Origin: Brachypodium distachyon
Taxonomy: Eukaryota; Streptophyta; Magnoliopsida; Poales; Poaceae
Direction: 5' to 3'
Assembly (NCBI RefSeq): GCF_000005505.3
Contig: NC_016134.3
Coordinates: forward strand, 44,978,650-45,042,649
Length of the DNA: 64,000 bases
Part shown: positions 44,859-57,778 of the stretch, piece by piece
Position numbering within the stretch: the stretch's first letter is position 1
Layout of the letters: every line of letters starts with the position of its first letter
Program-made: the position numbers and the translations under genes
The notes under the pieces: model-generated
Told to the model about the DNA's origin: nothing
Seen by the model: the letters and a program-made list of their open reading frames with translations, nothing else
The model's database searches: none

Positions 44859-47800
44859 CTAATGCTTGACACAACAGAAGCATAGAGCAACTTCTGCTTG
44901 GGCTTGTAGATCTTCCAAAGCTTGAACAATATTTTCCCGGCTTTCAATTGTTTCTTCTCCGTGGTTAAGCATTTTCTTTAATCTGCAGGTAGCACGACAG
45001 TTATTAAAGTAAGTAGCTAATACAACACAATGGTTTCACCATTCAGGAAGTGCCACCTATTAGAAACATCTTCCAAAGCTTGAAAATGTTTTTACCTTTG
45101 TACCAGAGGAGTATCCCCATGACCAGTGCATATAATAAACATAGCATTTTCAGGCAGTGCACTGTATAAATTTCTAATTTTCTTGTCCAGTCCACTCAAG
45201 ATTTCCTTCAACTCTGGACAAGTTTGTTCTTTGGCTCTTTTTCGAGCAGTTTTTGTATCACAGGTTTTCAATGCAATAGTCTCTGCAACACAGGATTTCA
45301 ATTTATCAGGATCTTCAGCTCTTGTACGTAGATAAGAGATCAATCCTGAAAACTGAGTCCAGACAAAGCTGATTTTGTCATTTTTTACCTGCAGTAGAAA
45401 ATTTTCAACAACTAATGAAACCTCATAAAATATTACAGAAGCCATACCGTCAGTAAAAATCTATAGAGCTAACCTCTTTCATTGATCTGGAGAGGGCATC
45501 ATCATCTGAGAAAACCGCAATTGAATTGCTAGAAGCATCTGAATATCGATCAAGAACATACACATCATCAATGAGGGAACATTTTTTTCCACTTTCATGG
45601 AGGATGGAAGACAACTTCCGCCGTGAAAACGATGGTGGAGAACCAAAATCAGGACCTGGTGAACTAGATATTAGATGATACACGCTACCACTGAAAAGGA
45701 AACAGACTGGACAAATGAAAGAACAAACACATGCTTGTCACGCTCTCTCCATGCCGGATAAGCAATTCATGGAAATAACAGTCGGAAAAACAATAAAAAC
45801 AATACTTAAGAATTGTGTTACCATGTTTGATTTTCAAAATGGCAAGATCTAGAGCAGCTCTTGCATCTTCCACGCTGTCATGGCCAGACCCTGTGTTCTG
45901 GATTTCCCGGCTAAGATATTTGTTTGTAAGGACACGTAAAGCAATTTTACAGCGAGGGCCACGATTATATTTGTACAAAACAGCAGTATCAATGATGAAA
46001 TCATGAGAGATCCGTAATGCCATGAGGTCATTTTCCAAAGAGTGTCCAACAAGAATGGTTTCTTTGTACACAAGTCTAACAAACTCTTCCTGGAAAGAGG
46101 AACAAAAAAGTGTAAAGAGCAGGCAAAGTAACATAAAATCATGACACTTATATAGTTTGCATATACGCATACCAATGATCATAATAACAAATTATAAAAA
46201 GCTGACCTGAATCTCCTGGAGGGTTGTGGTCACATCAGATAGCATCTCAGCAGTGATTCCACTGAACCTGCACTAATAAGAATATACTCAAACGGTCAAA
46301 CCTACGAATTCAGAGCTTACTGGAAACATTATTCAAGATATCATGTATAGGAACATAAAGGCATAAATTAGGACAGTGGAATTTCAATTGATACATAAGC
46401 ATAAGCATTTGATATGAATAATACAATACATGTTCTTCAAAGACAGGTAATCCTAGCATCTTCAAATATCATATGCTTTTTATGTCTAAGTTAACTACAT
46501 GGAGGAAAACTTGACTGAGAAACACAACATAGCTCATGCTAGCCCTACTAGAAAGGAAAGTAAATGCATCATATACCTTGTATTGTAATCGGTGATTGGA
46601 TTGGCAGGCTTAACTAGTTTATCTAGTACCACCTGAAGATTGCGAAAAATTAGACAGCGAAGAAAATAATGGGCACAAGAAGAAAAAATACTTTATTAAA
46701 TTTAGATCACTTTGATTAAAAGGTGACAAATCCAAGTCACTGCAATAGGGACAACTGCTCAAAGGAACTTTGGAAAAAAGCAATGTGCGTGATGCTCTAA
46801 CCAAGCTACGAAAGCGAATTACATACCTCTCCTTTAATATCGACCAATGTCACCCTTGTAAGTTCAAATCCAGCTTCTGTCACACACTGAAAAAGTGAAA
46901 GTTTGCAAACTAACATTAAATAGATTTATAAAGAATATTTCAATATTAGAATAAGTGGTGCCATGGGCTATGAAGTAGACACATCTAATATGTCTAATTT
47001 ATCTTGGATGAACAAATCAAACGAGGGCCTCGAAATGTACACCAATAAACAATCAAGAAAGAGAAAATCATATTACCATCTCACAATCAAGTGCAAGAAT
47101 GTCATATGGAGAAGCGCCTGAAGGAGCTGAAACGGTAGGGACAAAACCTGGAAATTTTGGCAAAAATAAACTGTCATTTTAACACCAGAGGTCCAAGCAT
47201 AGAAGTGGAAGGCAGAGAGAGAAAACAGAAGCCAACCTGGTAAACTGAAAGAGTAGCCATTCTCGTCTAACTCTTTCGCAGAAAGTGTGTAATATTTAAC
47301 AGGAAATGGTATATCTTTTAGGTCATCTAGCCTTGATAATTTACCTGAAACAAAGAAAAGGTTAATAACCAATTGCCCAAATTAGGTTCAGCAGTGCCCA
47401 CTTTCTCATAGAAAAAGGAATTTAAACTACTCTAATTTTACTAACTGTGCATAGACACCAAATAAACAGAAGAACCAATATTAAGTAGACAAAGGAATAA
47501 TTGGCTATAGAGATTTGAGAACATGTCTTGGGCTTAGAGAACTTAGAGAAGATATCTTGAGCTTAGAGAGCTTACAGAAGAAGAAGAAATGATAGATAAT
47601 CAGTAGAAAATATACTAGTTAATTGACTATACTCCCAACACTGAGCTGATGAGGAACTTCCGCTGTGATCATTACTTTTAAATGCTAGATGGGATGTGAC
47701 ATTTAAATTTTAAAATGGGACATAAATATGAAATGCGCAGGTACATAACAGTAAAACGACCATATGAAAAAGTACTATCTGCTCTTACTACAAGTAAAAA

Positions 47801-50001
47801 TTACAATCTTGTAGGAAGTAAATTACACCAGAAATGGTGGAATTAATTGAACGGACAACGTGATCTTCCAAACTAACGTGGTAGTGAACCTCAGATATTT
47901 CCAGTGGATACTACCATAATAGCAGAAAAAAGCACATTGTATGGACCCAACAAAACAGATTAAAGTACAACTCCAAGAAATATAAACACAAAGCTCAGAG
48001 GCCATGGCCTCATACCTCCATCAGATTCATATGATTGGTTTGATGGTTTTGACTGACGCTTTCGCTTTACTCTGCATGTCAGGAGTGCGTCAATGGTATG
48101 CCTTTCATCTGGTACACAGCTGCCCAGAAAAAGATATGTTATCCATATAAAGCATACTGAATTTATACACAAATGGTGCCACTATTAGATTTCTGTTTTC
48201 TGTTTAATGCACCAGAATCACGATTTGAATTGACAGACCAGAATATAAAGAATTCTTAGTTTTCTGTTGAATGCACAAACCTTGAAGCTAGAACAGGTTT
48301 CGGATTGCCACACAACTCTTTCAAAGAAGAAAGGAGGCGGGACTGCGACATATATAAAGCTGCATCGAGTCCAGGAACATAGAGAAGGACAACTTTCGGT
48401 ATAAGAGGCTTGTTCTGCACACCAAAGACAAGCATATTTTTAGTTCTAAGAAGAGGTCGATTTTATGAATTATCAAAAGACACAAGAGAATTATCAAAGC
48501 CAACATTAGATATGCAAACCAAGTATTAATGTTTACTGCAAACCAACATCTTATATAATTCACTTATTGTCATCGCAAGTATATGAAGTACCGGTAATTA
48601 GTTTCTTTTATGGTTTCATGTGGTTAACAAAATGTGGCTCATGTTTCCAAGATGGATTATAGGTTGTTCTCAGTACAAAGTGCAGTTATGAAAGATATGA
48701 ACCCAAAAAACCTGAACTGTTCTTCACTAACAATATGACTAATACAGTGGAAAGTAAGGAAAAAATATCAGGTTCTGCACAATGAACACAAAGTAAGAAG
48801 GAAAAAGAATTTACTTTCACAAACACCCAAGAAGGCAGCATGCCTTCACCAATAACCCAAGTGACCAGCCCCTGAACATCCTGTGTTACAAATAAATGGC
48901 GTATTACAACAAAAATTCAGAGGTTAATTTGCGCTCGCTATGTATTGGTTATGAAAGAACCTGTAAATTTAATGTAGAATCTGAACTGGCCTCCTTAAAA
49001 ACAACATCAGGTTTGGCCTGGATAGAATGTAAAAGAACAGTCAGAGAATTAGTTCAGTGTAAGAAACAAAGGATGGGTTCGTTATGTTAATCAGCAAAGT
49101 CGGCAGCACAAAGATTACTCTTGACCAATAACTGAACAAATAGCCAGCTATCCAACTAGTAAATATGTGCGATAAATCATTACATAGAACAAAGTTACAT
49201 CACTTCTTCACGAAAGAGTCCATCTATATGATGTAAAAGGTTGATCACAAAGCTAACATAGATGGTTTCTAGTATTAATAGCAAACTCAGATAAAAAAAA
49301 GTTAAAATAGTATTCCTCAGTTCCAAGTGGAGTGCTTTGATTGTTAATTTGCAGAGGAACCCCACTAATCTACTAACAATGCCATCAGTCCAGTTTATTT
49401 CCTCGACAAAGTTTGGTTCCAAGCTGAAGGCAGGTCAATGGCACGGTCGAATAGATATGTGCTGTACTTGTACCATAACCCGATCAGTAGGTACTCCCAA
49501 AACATCACTAGAATCTCCATACACACACATAACAGTAGGGAGTCCAGCTCCATTACCAACACCTCAGACGAAAATTGCCATCTTCACAATGAATCACAAT
49601 AAAATTATATGCACAGGGGATCACATTACGATCTAATTTTGCAATTCCATGCCCCTCGATTACGATCCTAGCAGAACTTACACTCAAAATAATGAACTAA
49701 AACTCCAAAACACCAGTAGGCTCCGATTCCCCAGTAAGAAACTGCAATCTTTTCCAACAATGGGCCAAAAGCAAGTCCAAAACAAATATTCTTTCCTAGC
49801 AGTAGACTAACAAAGTTCTAGATGATCGAATACTCGGCCAGTTCTACCACTCTGAAACCCTATTTTACCCCGCAAAATAAGAAAAAAAGAAGGGGAGAAA
49901 GCACGTACGTCGGGGCCATACACGTCGTAGTAGGTGGAGGCGGCGGGGGCCGGGGCGGGGGCGGTTCCGTCGGGCTCGCCGGAGCCGGAGGGCGTCGACA
50001 T
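44859..50001 (-). CDS. SDN5: Small RNA degrading nuclease / REX1-like 3'-5' exonuclease
   Basis: Likely 3'-5' RNA exonuclease of the plant SDN/REXO family (DEDDh, RNase T fold), acting on short RNAs. Fourteen exons join in frame to 558 aa: 49909-50001, 48961-49017, 48815-48880, 48281-48414, 48016-48119, 47237-47344, 47077-47147, 46827-46886, 46577-46632, 46207-46267, 45822-46089, 45474-45655, 45096-45388 and 44859-44982. The catalytic motifs are LALDCEM (Exo I, D208 and E210), [11 protein letters not shown] (Exo II) and [12 protein letters not shown] (Exo III, with the His). The N-terminal half has the family block [20 protein letters not shown] and [18 protein letters not shown]. The C-terminal part contains an RRM-like stretch and ends in a coiled Glu/Lys-rich segment. 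I chose SDN5 because of this long architecture, but the exact paralogue is uncertain. All introns are GT-AG. Confidence 0.9.
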
Positions 50002-51256
50002 GGTGGGCGCCGCCGGAGAGGTGATGCCGCTCCTTCTAGGGCTTTGGCGCTCTGCTGAAGGGCTTATGCAGGGAGGCCCTCTCAATAGCTTAGGTCTCGC
50101 CCAACGTACCAACGGTGCGGCCTTTTTTCGAGCTATTGTAGTTGTGGCACTAGTGCTACTACCCCAGGGGCTTTTCTGTAAGTAGACCATTTGAGTATCC
50201 CTGTCTGAGCTATTTGAGTATCCTGTGAGCAAAATAGTATCCTGGGCCTAGTTCTATTTGGACTTTGCCACATGGATGAAGGAGCAATTTGAGATGAGAA
50301 AAGAACGATTTGTGTGTTCCCTAAAAATAATAAAATAAAACAACTAAGCAATTTTTTTTTCTGAAAAGTACGATGCATTTTTTAGAGGCCCGAGACAATA
50401 AATACTCCCCTCCGATGCCCAATGATAAGAATTTAGGATTGAAGGGAGTAAAAAGATAAAAAAAATAAAAAAAATTACATTGTTTTTTTTAAAACGGCAT
50501 TGGTTTGTTTATGGTTATGTGCATCAACCGATACATAGGCCGAGGTTTATCTTTCTTTTGAAATAACATACCGAAGGTGGGATGGACGTTGCAACCTATA
50601 ACTCGAGTTATAAAGACAAAATCCTATAAAAACTAACAACATGAAAAGTTGCATAGAGAAACTCGATTGGAACCTAACTCGTGGATATAATCGACACAAT
50701 TCAATGAGTCATGAAATACAAGATGCCAAGGAGGATTTGACATAAGATATGTGATACGGCCTTAAGAGTGATGAGTGCAAAAGTCTATTAACATGGAAAA
50801 GCACAATATATAGTAGATCGAATAAAACCCGACACAAACTTTTAAATCATGTAAAAAGTGCCGCAACGACACAGTCACCTTGCCTTGCATAAATTGAAAT
50901 TCACTTAATTTGCACACTCCATCGCAATGTAAAACCTTGTTCAAAAAAATCACTTAATGAGCTCAGTCCATGGCATGTAAAACCATGTTCAAATTCAAGT
51001 ATTCCCCGGGACACAGGAATTAACCCAGAGAAGAGAAAAAAAAGATCAGAAGAGAGCAAGAGCACCTCATCCACAAGCAGAGCAGGAGCCCCTGAGCACC
51101 TCACACTGGCCCCCAAAAACCTCTCCCCAGTTATCCAATGGCAGAGGCAGAAAACAAATCCTATCCTCCTCCAATCCATCTCTCCCTCCCCCGCTATACC
51201 ATTCACATCTCCTTCCCTCTCTTTCTTTCTTGCTCCGGGGCGTGACCAGCAAAGCA
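50002..51256. other. Divergent promoter region, nuclease gene and thioredoxin m
   Basis: The two genes are transcribed away from each other. It contains a 44-bp remnant MITE (50405-50448) and AT-rich sequence. A CT-rich tract (51175-51235) just before the thioredoxin start is likely its 5' leader. No other gene. Confidence 0.5.
50405..50448. mobile_element. Stowaway-like MITE remnant
   Basis: TA-flanked 44-bp piece holding both ends (CTCCCCTCCGATGCCCAATG ... TTTAGGATTGAAGGGAG) but almost no interior. Confidence 0.6.
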
Positions 51257-51880
51257 ATGGCGTTGGAGACCTGCTTCAGAGCCTGGGCTCTGCACGCGCC
51301 CCAGGCCGGCGGCGTCAGGGACAGGCCTAGCGGCATCAGCAGCAGCAGCTACGCCCCGTCCAGGCCCAGAACCACCGCCGCCGCCGCCGTCGTCTCGCCG
51401 TCTCCTTCCGCCCTGCAGCAGCTGGCCCCCCGGCGGCCGCCGTCCCGCTTCGTCTGCCACTGCAAGAACGCCGTCGACGAAGGTACAATCCATCTCCCGA
51501 GGTGAAATCAATCTGTAATCGCTTGAGTCCTGAGTGGTGGGGTGTTAATGGCGGATGTAGTGGTGGTGGCGGACGAGAAGAACTGGGAGAGCATGGTGAT
51601 CGCGAGCGAGGCGCCGGTGCTGGTGGAGTTCTGGGCGCCGTGGTGCGGGCCGTGCAGGATGATCGCCCCCGTGATCGACGAGCTGGCCAAAGACTACGTG
51701 GGGAAGATCAAGTGCTGCAAGGTGAACACGGACGACTGCCCAAACATCGCCTCCACCTACGGCATCCGGAGCATCCCCACCGTGCTCATGTTCAAGGACG
51801 GCGAGAAGAAGGAGAGCGTCATCGGCGCCGTCCCCAAGACCACGCTCAGCGGCATCATCGACAAGTACGTCGCCGCCTGA
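51257..51880 (+). CDS. Thioredoxin m-type, chloroplastic
   Basis: Stromal dithiol-disulfide reductase reduced by ferredoxin-thioredoxin reductase (or NTRC); it regulates photosynthetic and other plastid enzymes. Exons 51257-51482 and 51561-51880 give 181 aa with a 78-bp intron. The acceptor at 51559-51560 is chosen because G|TG restores [14 protein letters not shown], as in grass m-type proteins; an ORF reading through the intron side would add LMAD. Residues 1-65 are a Ser/Pro/Arg-rich transit peptide. The active site is WCGPC (103-107), in [20 protein letters not shown]. The cis-proline is in SIPTVLMFK. The length and the C-terminus ([12 protein letters not shown]) are normal. The 3' UTR begins after 51880 and has a CGCA tetranucleotide repeat (about 51920-51938). 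Confidence 0.95.
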
Positions 51881-52479
51881 TTTTAAATTAATAATCAGTC
51901 AATCCAGCTAGGGGGCGGACGCACGCACGCACGCACGCCATTTCTGTCCTCTTCTCTTCTCTTCTGCTCTGTTCTGTTCATCAGGCAAACATATATGTAT
52001 GTATCTTAGTATCTATGCATGTATACAGAGGATGATGATTGATTGATCAACCGGTCAGTTGTGGTCAGAGTTAATTACCGCTACACTGTTAATTCAGATG
52101 CGAACGAATAGTGTTTACTGGTTTATTTGCAGCTGTAACTCTGCTCTGTTTCGATATGTATGTGCAAATTGTGGTATACATAAGCCAGTAATTGTAGCTG
52201 GATTCATCAGAACAGTATCAGTGTCACCAATGTCGGAAACTCCGGAGGTCCTTCTGAACCCAGATGCAAATTATAACAGGGTTTGCCCGTATGATAATAG
52301 GCCTTATGGGCCGTCTCTTCTCGGAGGAGGAGCAGAATGGGCTTTTTGTGGAGGGAACGGGGGAGTGCAAGCTTCGTAGGCGGGCCTTCTGTTGTGGGCT
52401 GAGTCATCTCATGTTGCCATCTTTTTTTCAATGAAACAAGTCCATATTTCATTCTCAAATGTCATCTAAGTAACTCCCT
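51881..52479. other. Thioredoxin m 3' region
   Basis: 3' UTR with a CGCACG microsatellite and a TTCTCTTCTCTTC tract. A second part (52300-52440) has GGGCCGTCTC/GGAGGAGG-type sequence without a gene. Confidence 0.5.
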
Positions 52480-53745
52480 GAACTCGAAACCGATTATTTA
52501 GACAACAAAATTTTTAATACCATTTAAATCATCCTTAAATGGTTTCAGAGCCAACGTGTGACATTTAGGTCGGTTTAGAGGCTGATGAGCCGATTTGACT
52601 TTTTTTTGACTCGACGACGTGGCTGCCGCCGCTCCTCGCTGCTGCGCGCCGCTGCCGCTCGCAGCAGTTGCCTGGGCTTGGAGTTGGACAGCCTGCTGCT
52701 GTGCTTGGAGTTGTGCAGCCTGCTGCTGCTGAGTTAGAGCGGCAGCCTGAGCCGCGGGATCTCCGAAGTCGTCGGTCATTGGTGATGAAGATGCCGACGA
52801 AACAGGGACGTGAAGAAGCGAGCAGTCGCGTGAGAACGCTCCCCAAAAACCTTATCGACCGTCTCCCGGGCAGGATCTTGAAGGTCAGGGTTCCGGAGGC
52901 CTGCTCTCCTGGCGATCTGTGCACGCAGTCGACGAGATTGGATCGTGGGCGTGACGGCTAGGGTTGTGGTCTGTTTTGTCCGGAGGCCGCGGTCATCTTA
53001 TTATATAGGCACGCAGGCGGACTTCGGTTCGGTTTAGGCAACCAAAACCGACTCCGCAATTATTAGGATTTGTTACGCGTCCGCAACGGATTTCGACTGC
53101 CAAAAAGATAAGCACGACCCGGCACGGCTCGAACTCGAACTCGATCCATGAAACGCAGCGCGCGCGCGTCGTGATGAGGCGAGCGGAGGAGGAGGAGGAG
53201 GAGCGCGCGTGGGGATTTTCCTTGCTCACTTGTTCAAGAGGTGAGAACCAACATACCTTATATATTGGTCCAACACCCCCTAAACTAACAAGGTGGGATT
53301 ATTCTCACTTCCTCATCCCACTACATGAATGGGCTTTTGAGATTTTTTAGGAATTAATTTCAGACTGGGCCTTGGGCCTAACCCAAAATTCCAACAGAGA
53401 GCAGAGGGCTTCGGGAGAGAAAGAAATGGAGAGGGAGGCGCTGGGCTTGGGGAGATAAGGAGGAGGGGGCAGGCGGGAGAGGATAAGCACGAAGACGGGG
53501 ACGATGTGGCGGAGCAGTGGCGAGGCGTGTGCGGACGGCGGCATGGCCATCGGCAGGGGAGGGGACGGCCGATGGACGCGCACAGGAGCAAGATGGGGAT
53601 TAACAGCCACGTCATCGAGTCAAAGAAAAGTCAAATTGACTAGTCAGCTTCTAAACCGCCCTAAATGTGACACGTAGACTCTAAAACCGCTTTGTGGGGC
53701 GATTTAAATGGTATTAGGGAATTCGGGGATCAAAATAACCGATTT
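52480..53745. mobile_element. TIR element enclosing Copia-like sequence
   Basis: About 130-bp imperfect inverted repeats lie at roughly 52480-52620 and 53610-53745. Shared blocks are AATACCATTTAAATC, GACATTTAGG(T/G)CGGTTTAGA and TTGACTCGACGACGTGGCTG against its complement near 53607. The ends read CTGAACTCG / CGAATTC-type sequence, loosely like the Mutator-like element at 61.2 kb. The interior is not transposase: it carries a Copia-like LTR and the start of a gag-like ORF. Exact ends and target duplication are not resolved. Confidence 0.65.
52622..53396 (-). mobile_element. Copia-like LTR plus gag start inside a TIR element
   Basis: Read on the minus strand, it begins at 53396 with TGTTGGAATTTTGGGTTAGG, a typical Copia LTR start. 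It continues through a TATA-like CCTATATAATAAG (about 53000-53015) and a leader to an ATG at 52779. The ORF starts MTDDFGDPAAQAAALTQQQQ, is Gln/Ala-rich, and runs into the left inverted repeat. No primer-binding site, second LTR or polymerase region is present. Confidence 0.5.
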
Positions 53746-54058
53746 TGGACTACAGAGAGGTATGCCTCCGGCACAAGACATTTAAGCGTGAAATATAGAC
53801 TTCTTTCTTTTGAGATTGCCATCTTCCCTTCTTTGGGAAACACTGTATTCACAGGAAAAGGACTCAAACATTTGCTGTACTTTGCCAAAAATAACAGGGT
53901 TTGCCCGAGATTCAGAGAAGCATCAGTTGTACTTTCGCCACACACGCACAAATGAGTCTCACACCACTTATACCTTGCCATGGTGCAAATTTTAGTTTCG
54001 CTAAAATCGGATCTTAAACATACAGAGACATCTGCACCATCAGGTATCTTCACAGGTA

Positions 54059-54132
54059 TTCCTCCGATCCCAAATTCTTGTCGTTGTTTTTTGCACTAAA
54101 ACAACGACAAGAATGTAGGATCGGAGGGAGCA
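54059..54132. mobile_element. Stowaway-like MITE
   Basis: TTCCTCCGATCCCAAATTCT at the left and AATGTAGGATCGGAGGGAG at the right. The internal inverted repeat AACGACAAGAA folds around TTTTTTGCACTAA. TA flanks. Confidence 0.75.
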
Positions 54133-54149
54133 TATAATTTTTTCTTCAC

Positions 54150-54233
54150 AAGATCAACTCTGAGCCTAGATTCCACAAATTCAGAGTGCCCAAGATCAAC
54201 TCTGAGCCTAGATTCCACAGATTCAGAGTGCCC
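54150..54233. repeat. 42-bp tandem duplication
   Basis: Two adjacent copies of a 42-bp unit beginning AAGATCAACTCTGAGCCTAG, differing at a single base (CACAAATTC versus CACAGATTC). No function is evident. Confidence 0.9.
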
Positions 54234-55371
54234 CTGTTAAGAACTCAGCTCGGTGGCCACAACCCTAGCAGCAAATGCCGCCAAGAGACAAGTCACGAGT
54301 GGTTGGGCACACTTGGTTTCTTCCTTATGACCATGACATTCTAGCAGATATGCTCTATAACTAAACTAACTAACTACTGAGTACTGACAATCTCACCCAC
54401 CGGAACTGAATAGCCTCTTGTGGCAGCTACCTCTGGCCAGCCTTCAACAATTCTCTTTTTATGAAACGCTTTTATGCCATCCAATTAACTCCATTATGTG
54501 TAATTAAGCACCTGCTGGCTGCTGTGTGAACAAAGACGTCAGACAACCAGGCTGGGGGAATTAAACTACTATTAAACCCTCATAAGTTCTGTCATCAAAT
54601 ACAAATTATCACCCACACACAAAAGCTGACCTATGAACATGTGCCTTGCCAGATGATAAAATTAGTTTAATGGTCTTAAGATTACAACTATACAGCATTA
54701 GGGACGTGTCTGCAAGTTTTTCAGATTGTGCAAACCACTCTTCTCTGGCACTCGAGTACGTATTGTCCAACTTACACCCTGTCTCGGATGCTGTGTTCAA
54801 GCCACTTTCTTCAGAAGATGAAAGCAGAGCACAAAAGATTAGGTACATGTTGGCCAGGACACCCTAATGATGGTCCAGAAAACAACAGCCAAGCAGATAC
54901 AAAGAACTTTAACAATGTACGTTGTGATAAGTACAGACATTTCAGCTCTAGTACAATGCAGAGCGCATCAAGACATCTGCAGGCAGAAGAGAATTCTCAC
55001 AACCATTGGACCACAGGCTTTTAATCACAGTTAAGATTATTAATGGACTTGTAGTACGAACATCACACGTCCAGTGGAGAATAAACATGGAGCAACTTCT
55101 CAACCACCCGCAGCAAATGCCTTGTGTTCAATATGAAACAACTAAAGAATGTGTTCCTGTTACATCCCGGTAGAGAAAGAATTGCAGATACAGTCAGAGG
55201 CAGAGGCTTCGTTAGGGATCCCACACATGAGCTATACATATACTTCTATCATCATTATCAAACATCGAACACATAGAATACAGTCATACACACGCGCAAC
55301 TTAGCCGATATTTTTAGATATCGGAAGCATTACTTCCAAGGTGATGGATCGCAAGAATCAAGTAATCATGC

Positions 55372-57778
55372 TCAGCCACTAACGATCGGTCTTATGAATG
55401 ATCGTCGCCACCAGATCTGGAAGGCCCTCATCAGGTTTGGGCATTCCCGGCCTTGCTGACCAAAAGCCTCAAACCACTCCATGAACAATGCCTGCTGCTG
55501 CATCAGTGAGAGTGTTAACAGCGCCTGCCCGATTCCTTCCTCCAGCGTCGTCATGTTGAGACCCTTCGGACACCTCCTGAGCCAGCCAAAATCTGCCAGC
55601 ATTGGCCTGAACCAGGTATGGAAGATGCTGAACCTTTTCTCCCCAGTACAGTGGAGCTTCCCACTGCCCACGGCGATAAAAATTGTGGCCGAGATCCGGC
55701 TGAGCTCGTAGCGCACCATCGGTGACACCCGTCCGTGCATACTAGCAAGGATCTTCTGGCTGGCCCATAGATCGACAAAGTCCTCTCCCATCTGCCTTTC
55801 TATTAGAATCTGCAACAGCCAGTTGAGGTCCTCAACTTGCTTGTATATTCTCTCAAGTGGCCCTTTTCCAACTGAAATGGCTGTTTGGTCAGCAGGGCCC
55901 AGATCAGAGGCTTCTTCAAATAATTCCACCAGACAGTTCAGGCAAGAATGACAGGTACGGTAAATGTTCATCTTGTCCAGCTCTTTATCACCCTTTATGT
56001 AGATCGGGGTCTTGGATAAGATACCATCAACTAAAGTTCGCAGCTCCTTCCGAGCATTATTGTTGGTTCCCTTTGTGATGGACTGTATGAGTTCAGATAC
56101 GAGCTCTGAAGATGAGCTGGAGTTTTGTGGCTGCAACCTTGCTAGCAAATCTTGTGAAGCTGAGTTCTTAGAAGAATACTGAGAAAGCAAGCTCTTAATT
56201 TTCTCCTCTTCTGGTTCATTCCATGGGACAGCCTCAAGATATTTTAGACAGCTGGCAACTCCTCTGTCAAACATAAGTGTGAATGATACCTGAGAAATAT
56301 GTTCAGGCGTTAATAAAAAAACATGTTGAGAGAAAGATAAATAAGAAATTTATCTAGGCAAGCACTATTAAGGCATACAGAAGTAGTAAAGCTAATAAAT
56401 AATGGCATGGACTTCTCTGTACAAAGCTAACCTTACAGTATGGATTTGAGTCTATGAGCAGCATGATTTTTGCTGCAAGCCACATCCATGACTATGAGCA
56501 ACAGGAGATATCACTTTCACCCTTTGTTCATACCATAAAAAGTGCAGGAGCTAATCTTTCAGTGCAATTCTGTATACGGTACATAGCTCAGCCCTCTATT
56601 TCTATTTTTCTTGCCATTTACTCCCTCCGATCCATAATAAGTGTCTCAGGTTACTAGTACAAAATCTGAGACACTTATTATGGATCGGAGGGAGTACCAA
56701 AGAGTGTGTCATGTTAGGGGTGTTTATCATTCACTGATGTGCAAGAAATCCAGTATAGTTCCTGAAACTCGATGAACCAAGAATATTCAACTAAAGACTA
56801 TGAGACGCGCAGAAATACACGACAATCAATCCTGAATTTATGCAAGTATAAAGCTCAAAAACTGAATTTGATAGTGAACTTTCTTTCGAGCACATTCAAG
56901 AGTCAGGAACCAATTTCTCTCCTGCCATATTTTGGTTGTTATCGTTCTTATGCTTGCGGAATATGCTAAGCTTGGGCAAATTCATGAACAAAATATAACT
57001 GCAGTCATAGTCAACAAAAACGGTATAAAATCTGCACAGTAATAAACTAACATGGCTTGAAACCTTACCTAATTAAGCTTGATCAGTTCATGAACAAGAA
57101 TATAACAAACAATCAACCAACAGATGCATCATGGATTCATGGTATTGGGGAGCTCACCTCGAGCAAACTAATGGCGCGCTCCACGCCACCACGGCCGAGC
57201 CTCCTCATCGCTTTATCCTCGTCGTCTTCTTCCAGCATCATCTCCACGACCTCCCTGACCGCCCACACCTCCACCTTCCCTTCCACGGCCACCTCGCCGC
57301 CGCCGGCCCGAAGAGCTTTGTCGATCACTCTGCTCTCCCGACACACCCTCTCCACCTCATCGACCGCCAAGATCAAACCCTTGGCCACGAGCCTGATCCG
57401 CAGAGCGCCCCTTGTCTTCTCCACAGCCGGGAGCGGCGGCGGCGGCGCGGGCAGGGGAGGAGCCGGCGGCGGGCACTCGCTGACGGAGGAGAGCCGCGCG
57501 GAAGGGCACGCCGAGGCGGCGCATGTGGAGAGGTCGTCGATGGGGGAGACGCGTCCGGGGGACCGTATTATGCGGCGGGAGAGCGGAGCCGTTGGCGGCG
57601 GCGGCTTGGTGGGGGCGGCTCGCGGGCGCGGCGCGGGGACGGGGGTCCGGCCGGTGGCGGAGAGGGGATCGAGGCCGAAGGAGCAGCACCAGGGCTGGCG
57701 CGGGGGAGGAGGCGGGCGGCGGCGGCTCCGGCGACGGTGGTGCGCCGCCGCCGCCGGCGACGCGCTCGTCGTCGGCAT
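55372..57778 (-). CDS. BTB/POZ domain-family protein (At3g05675/At1g63850-like)
   Basis: Plant protein related to the BTB/POZ proteins At3g05675 and At1g63850, possible CUL3 adaptors; no target is known. Exons 57158-57778 and 55372-56289 (phase 0) give 512 aa. Residues 1-120 are a Pro/Ala/Ser-rich low-complexity leader (PTTSASPAAAAHHRRRSRRR). About 125-215 is a short BTB-like part (ALRIRLVAKGLILAVDEVER, KVEVWAVREVVEMML) that looks reduced compared with a full BTB fold. The C-terminal domain is well conserved: FDRGVASCLKYLEAVPWNEP, NIYRTCHSCLNCLVELFEEA, LNWLLQILIERQMGEDFV and FQIWWRRSFIRP. The intron (56290-57157) contains a MITE. The plus-strand GC-rich ORFs over exon 1 are shadows. Confidence 0.8.
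56621..56694. mobile_element. Stowaway-like MITE in the BTB gene intron
   Basis: 74-bp element, nearly a perfect hairpin: CTCCCTCCGATCCATAATAA at the left and TTATTATGGATCGGAGGGAG at the right, TA on each side. The arms continue GTGTCTCAG / CTGAGACAC. Being so intact, it is probably recent. Confidence 0.9.

Larger units (their letters stand above)
53746..55371. other. Intergenic region
   Basis: It holds a Stowaway-like MITE (54059-54132), a 42-bp tandem duplication (54150-54233) and the likely 3' UTR of the BTB gene. The ORFs at 54609-54867 have no family I recognise. Confidence 0.45.

Noticed and set aside
51542..51560. Thioredoxin m exon 2 starting before 51561 (adding LMAD)
   Set aside because: No AG acceptor upstream gives the right phase with a workable intron length. 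The acceptor at 51559-51560 restores the family sequence.
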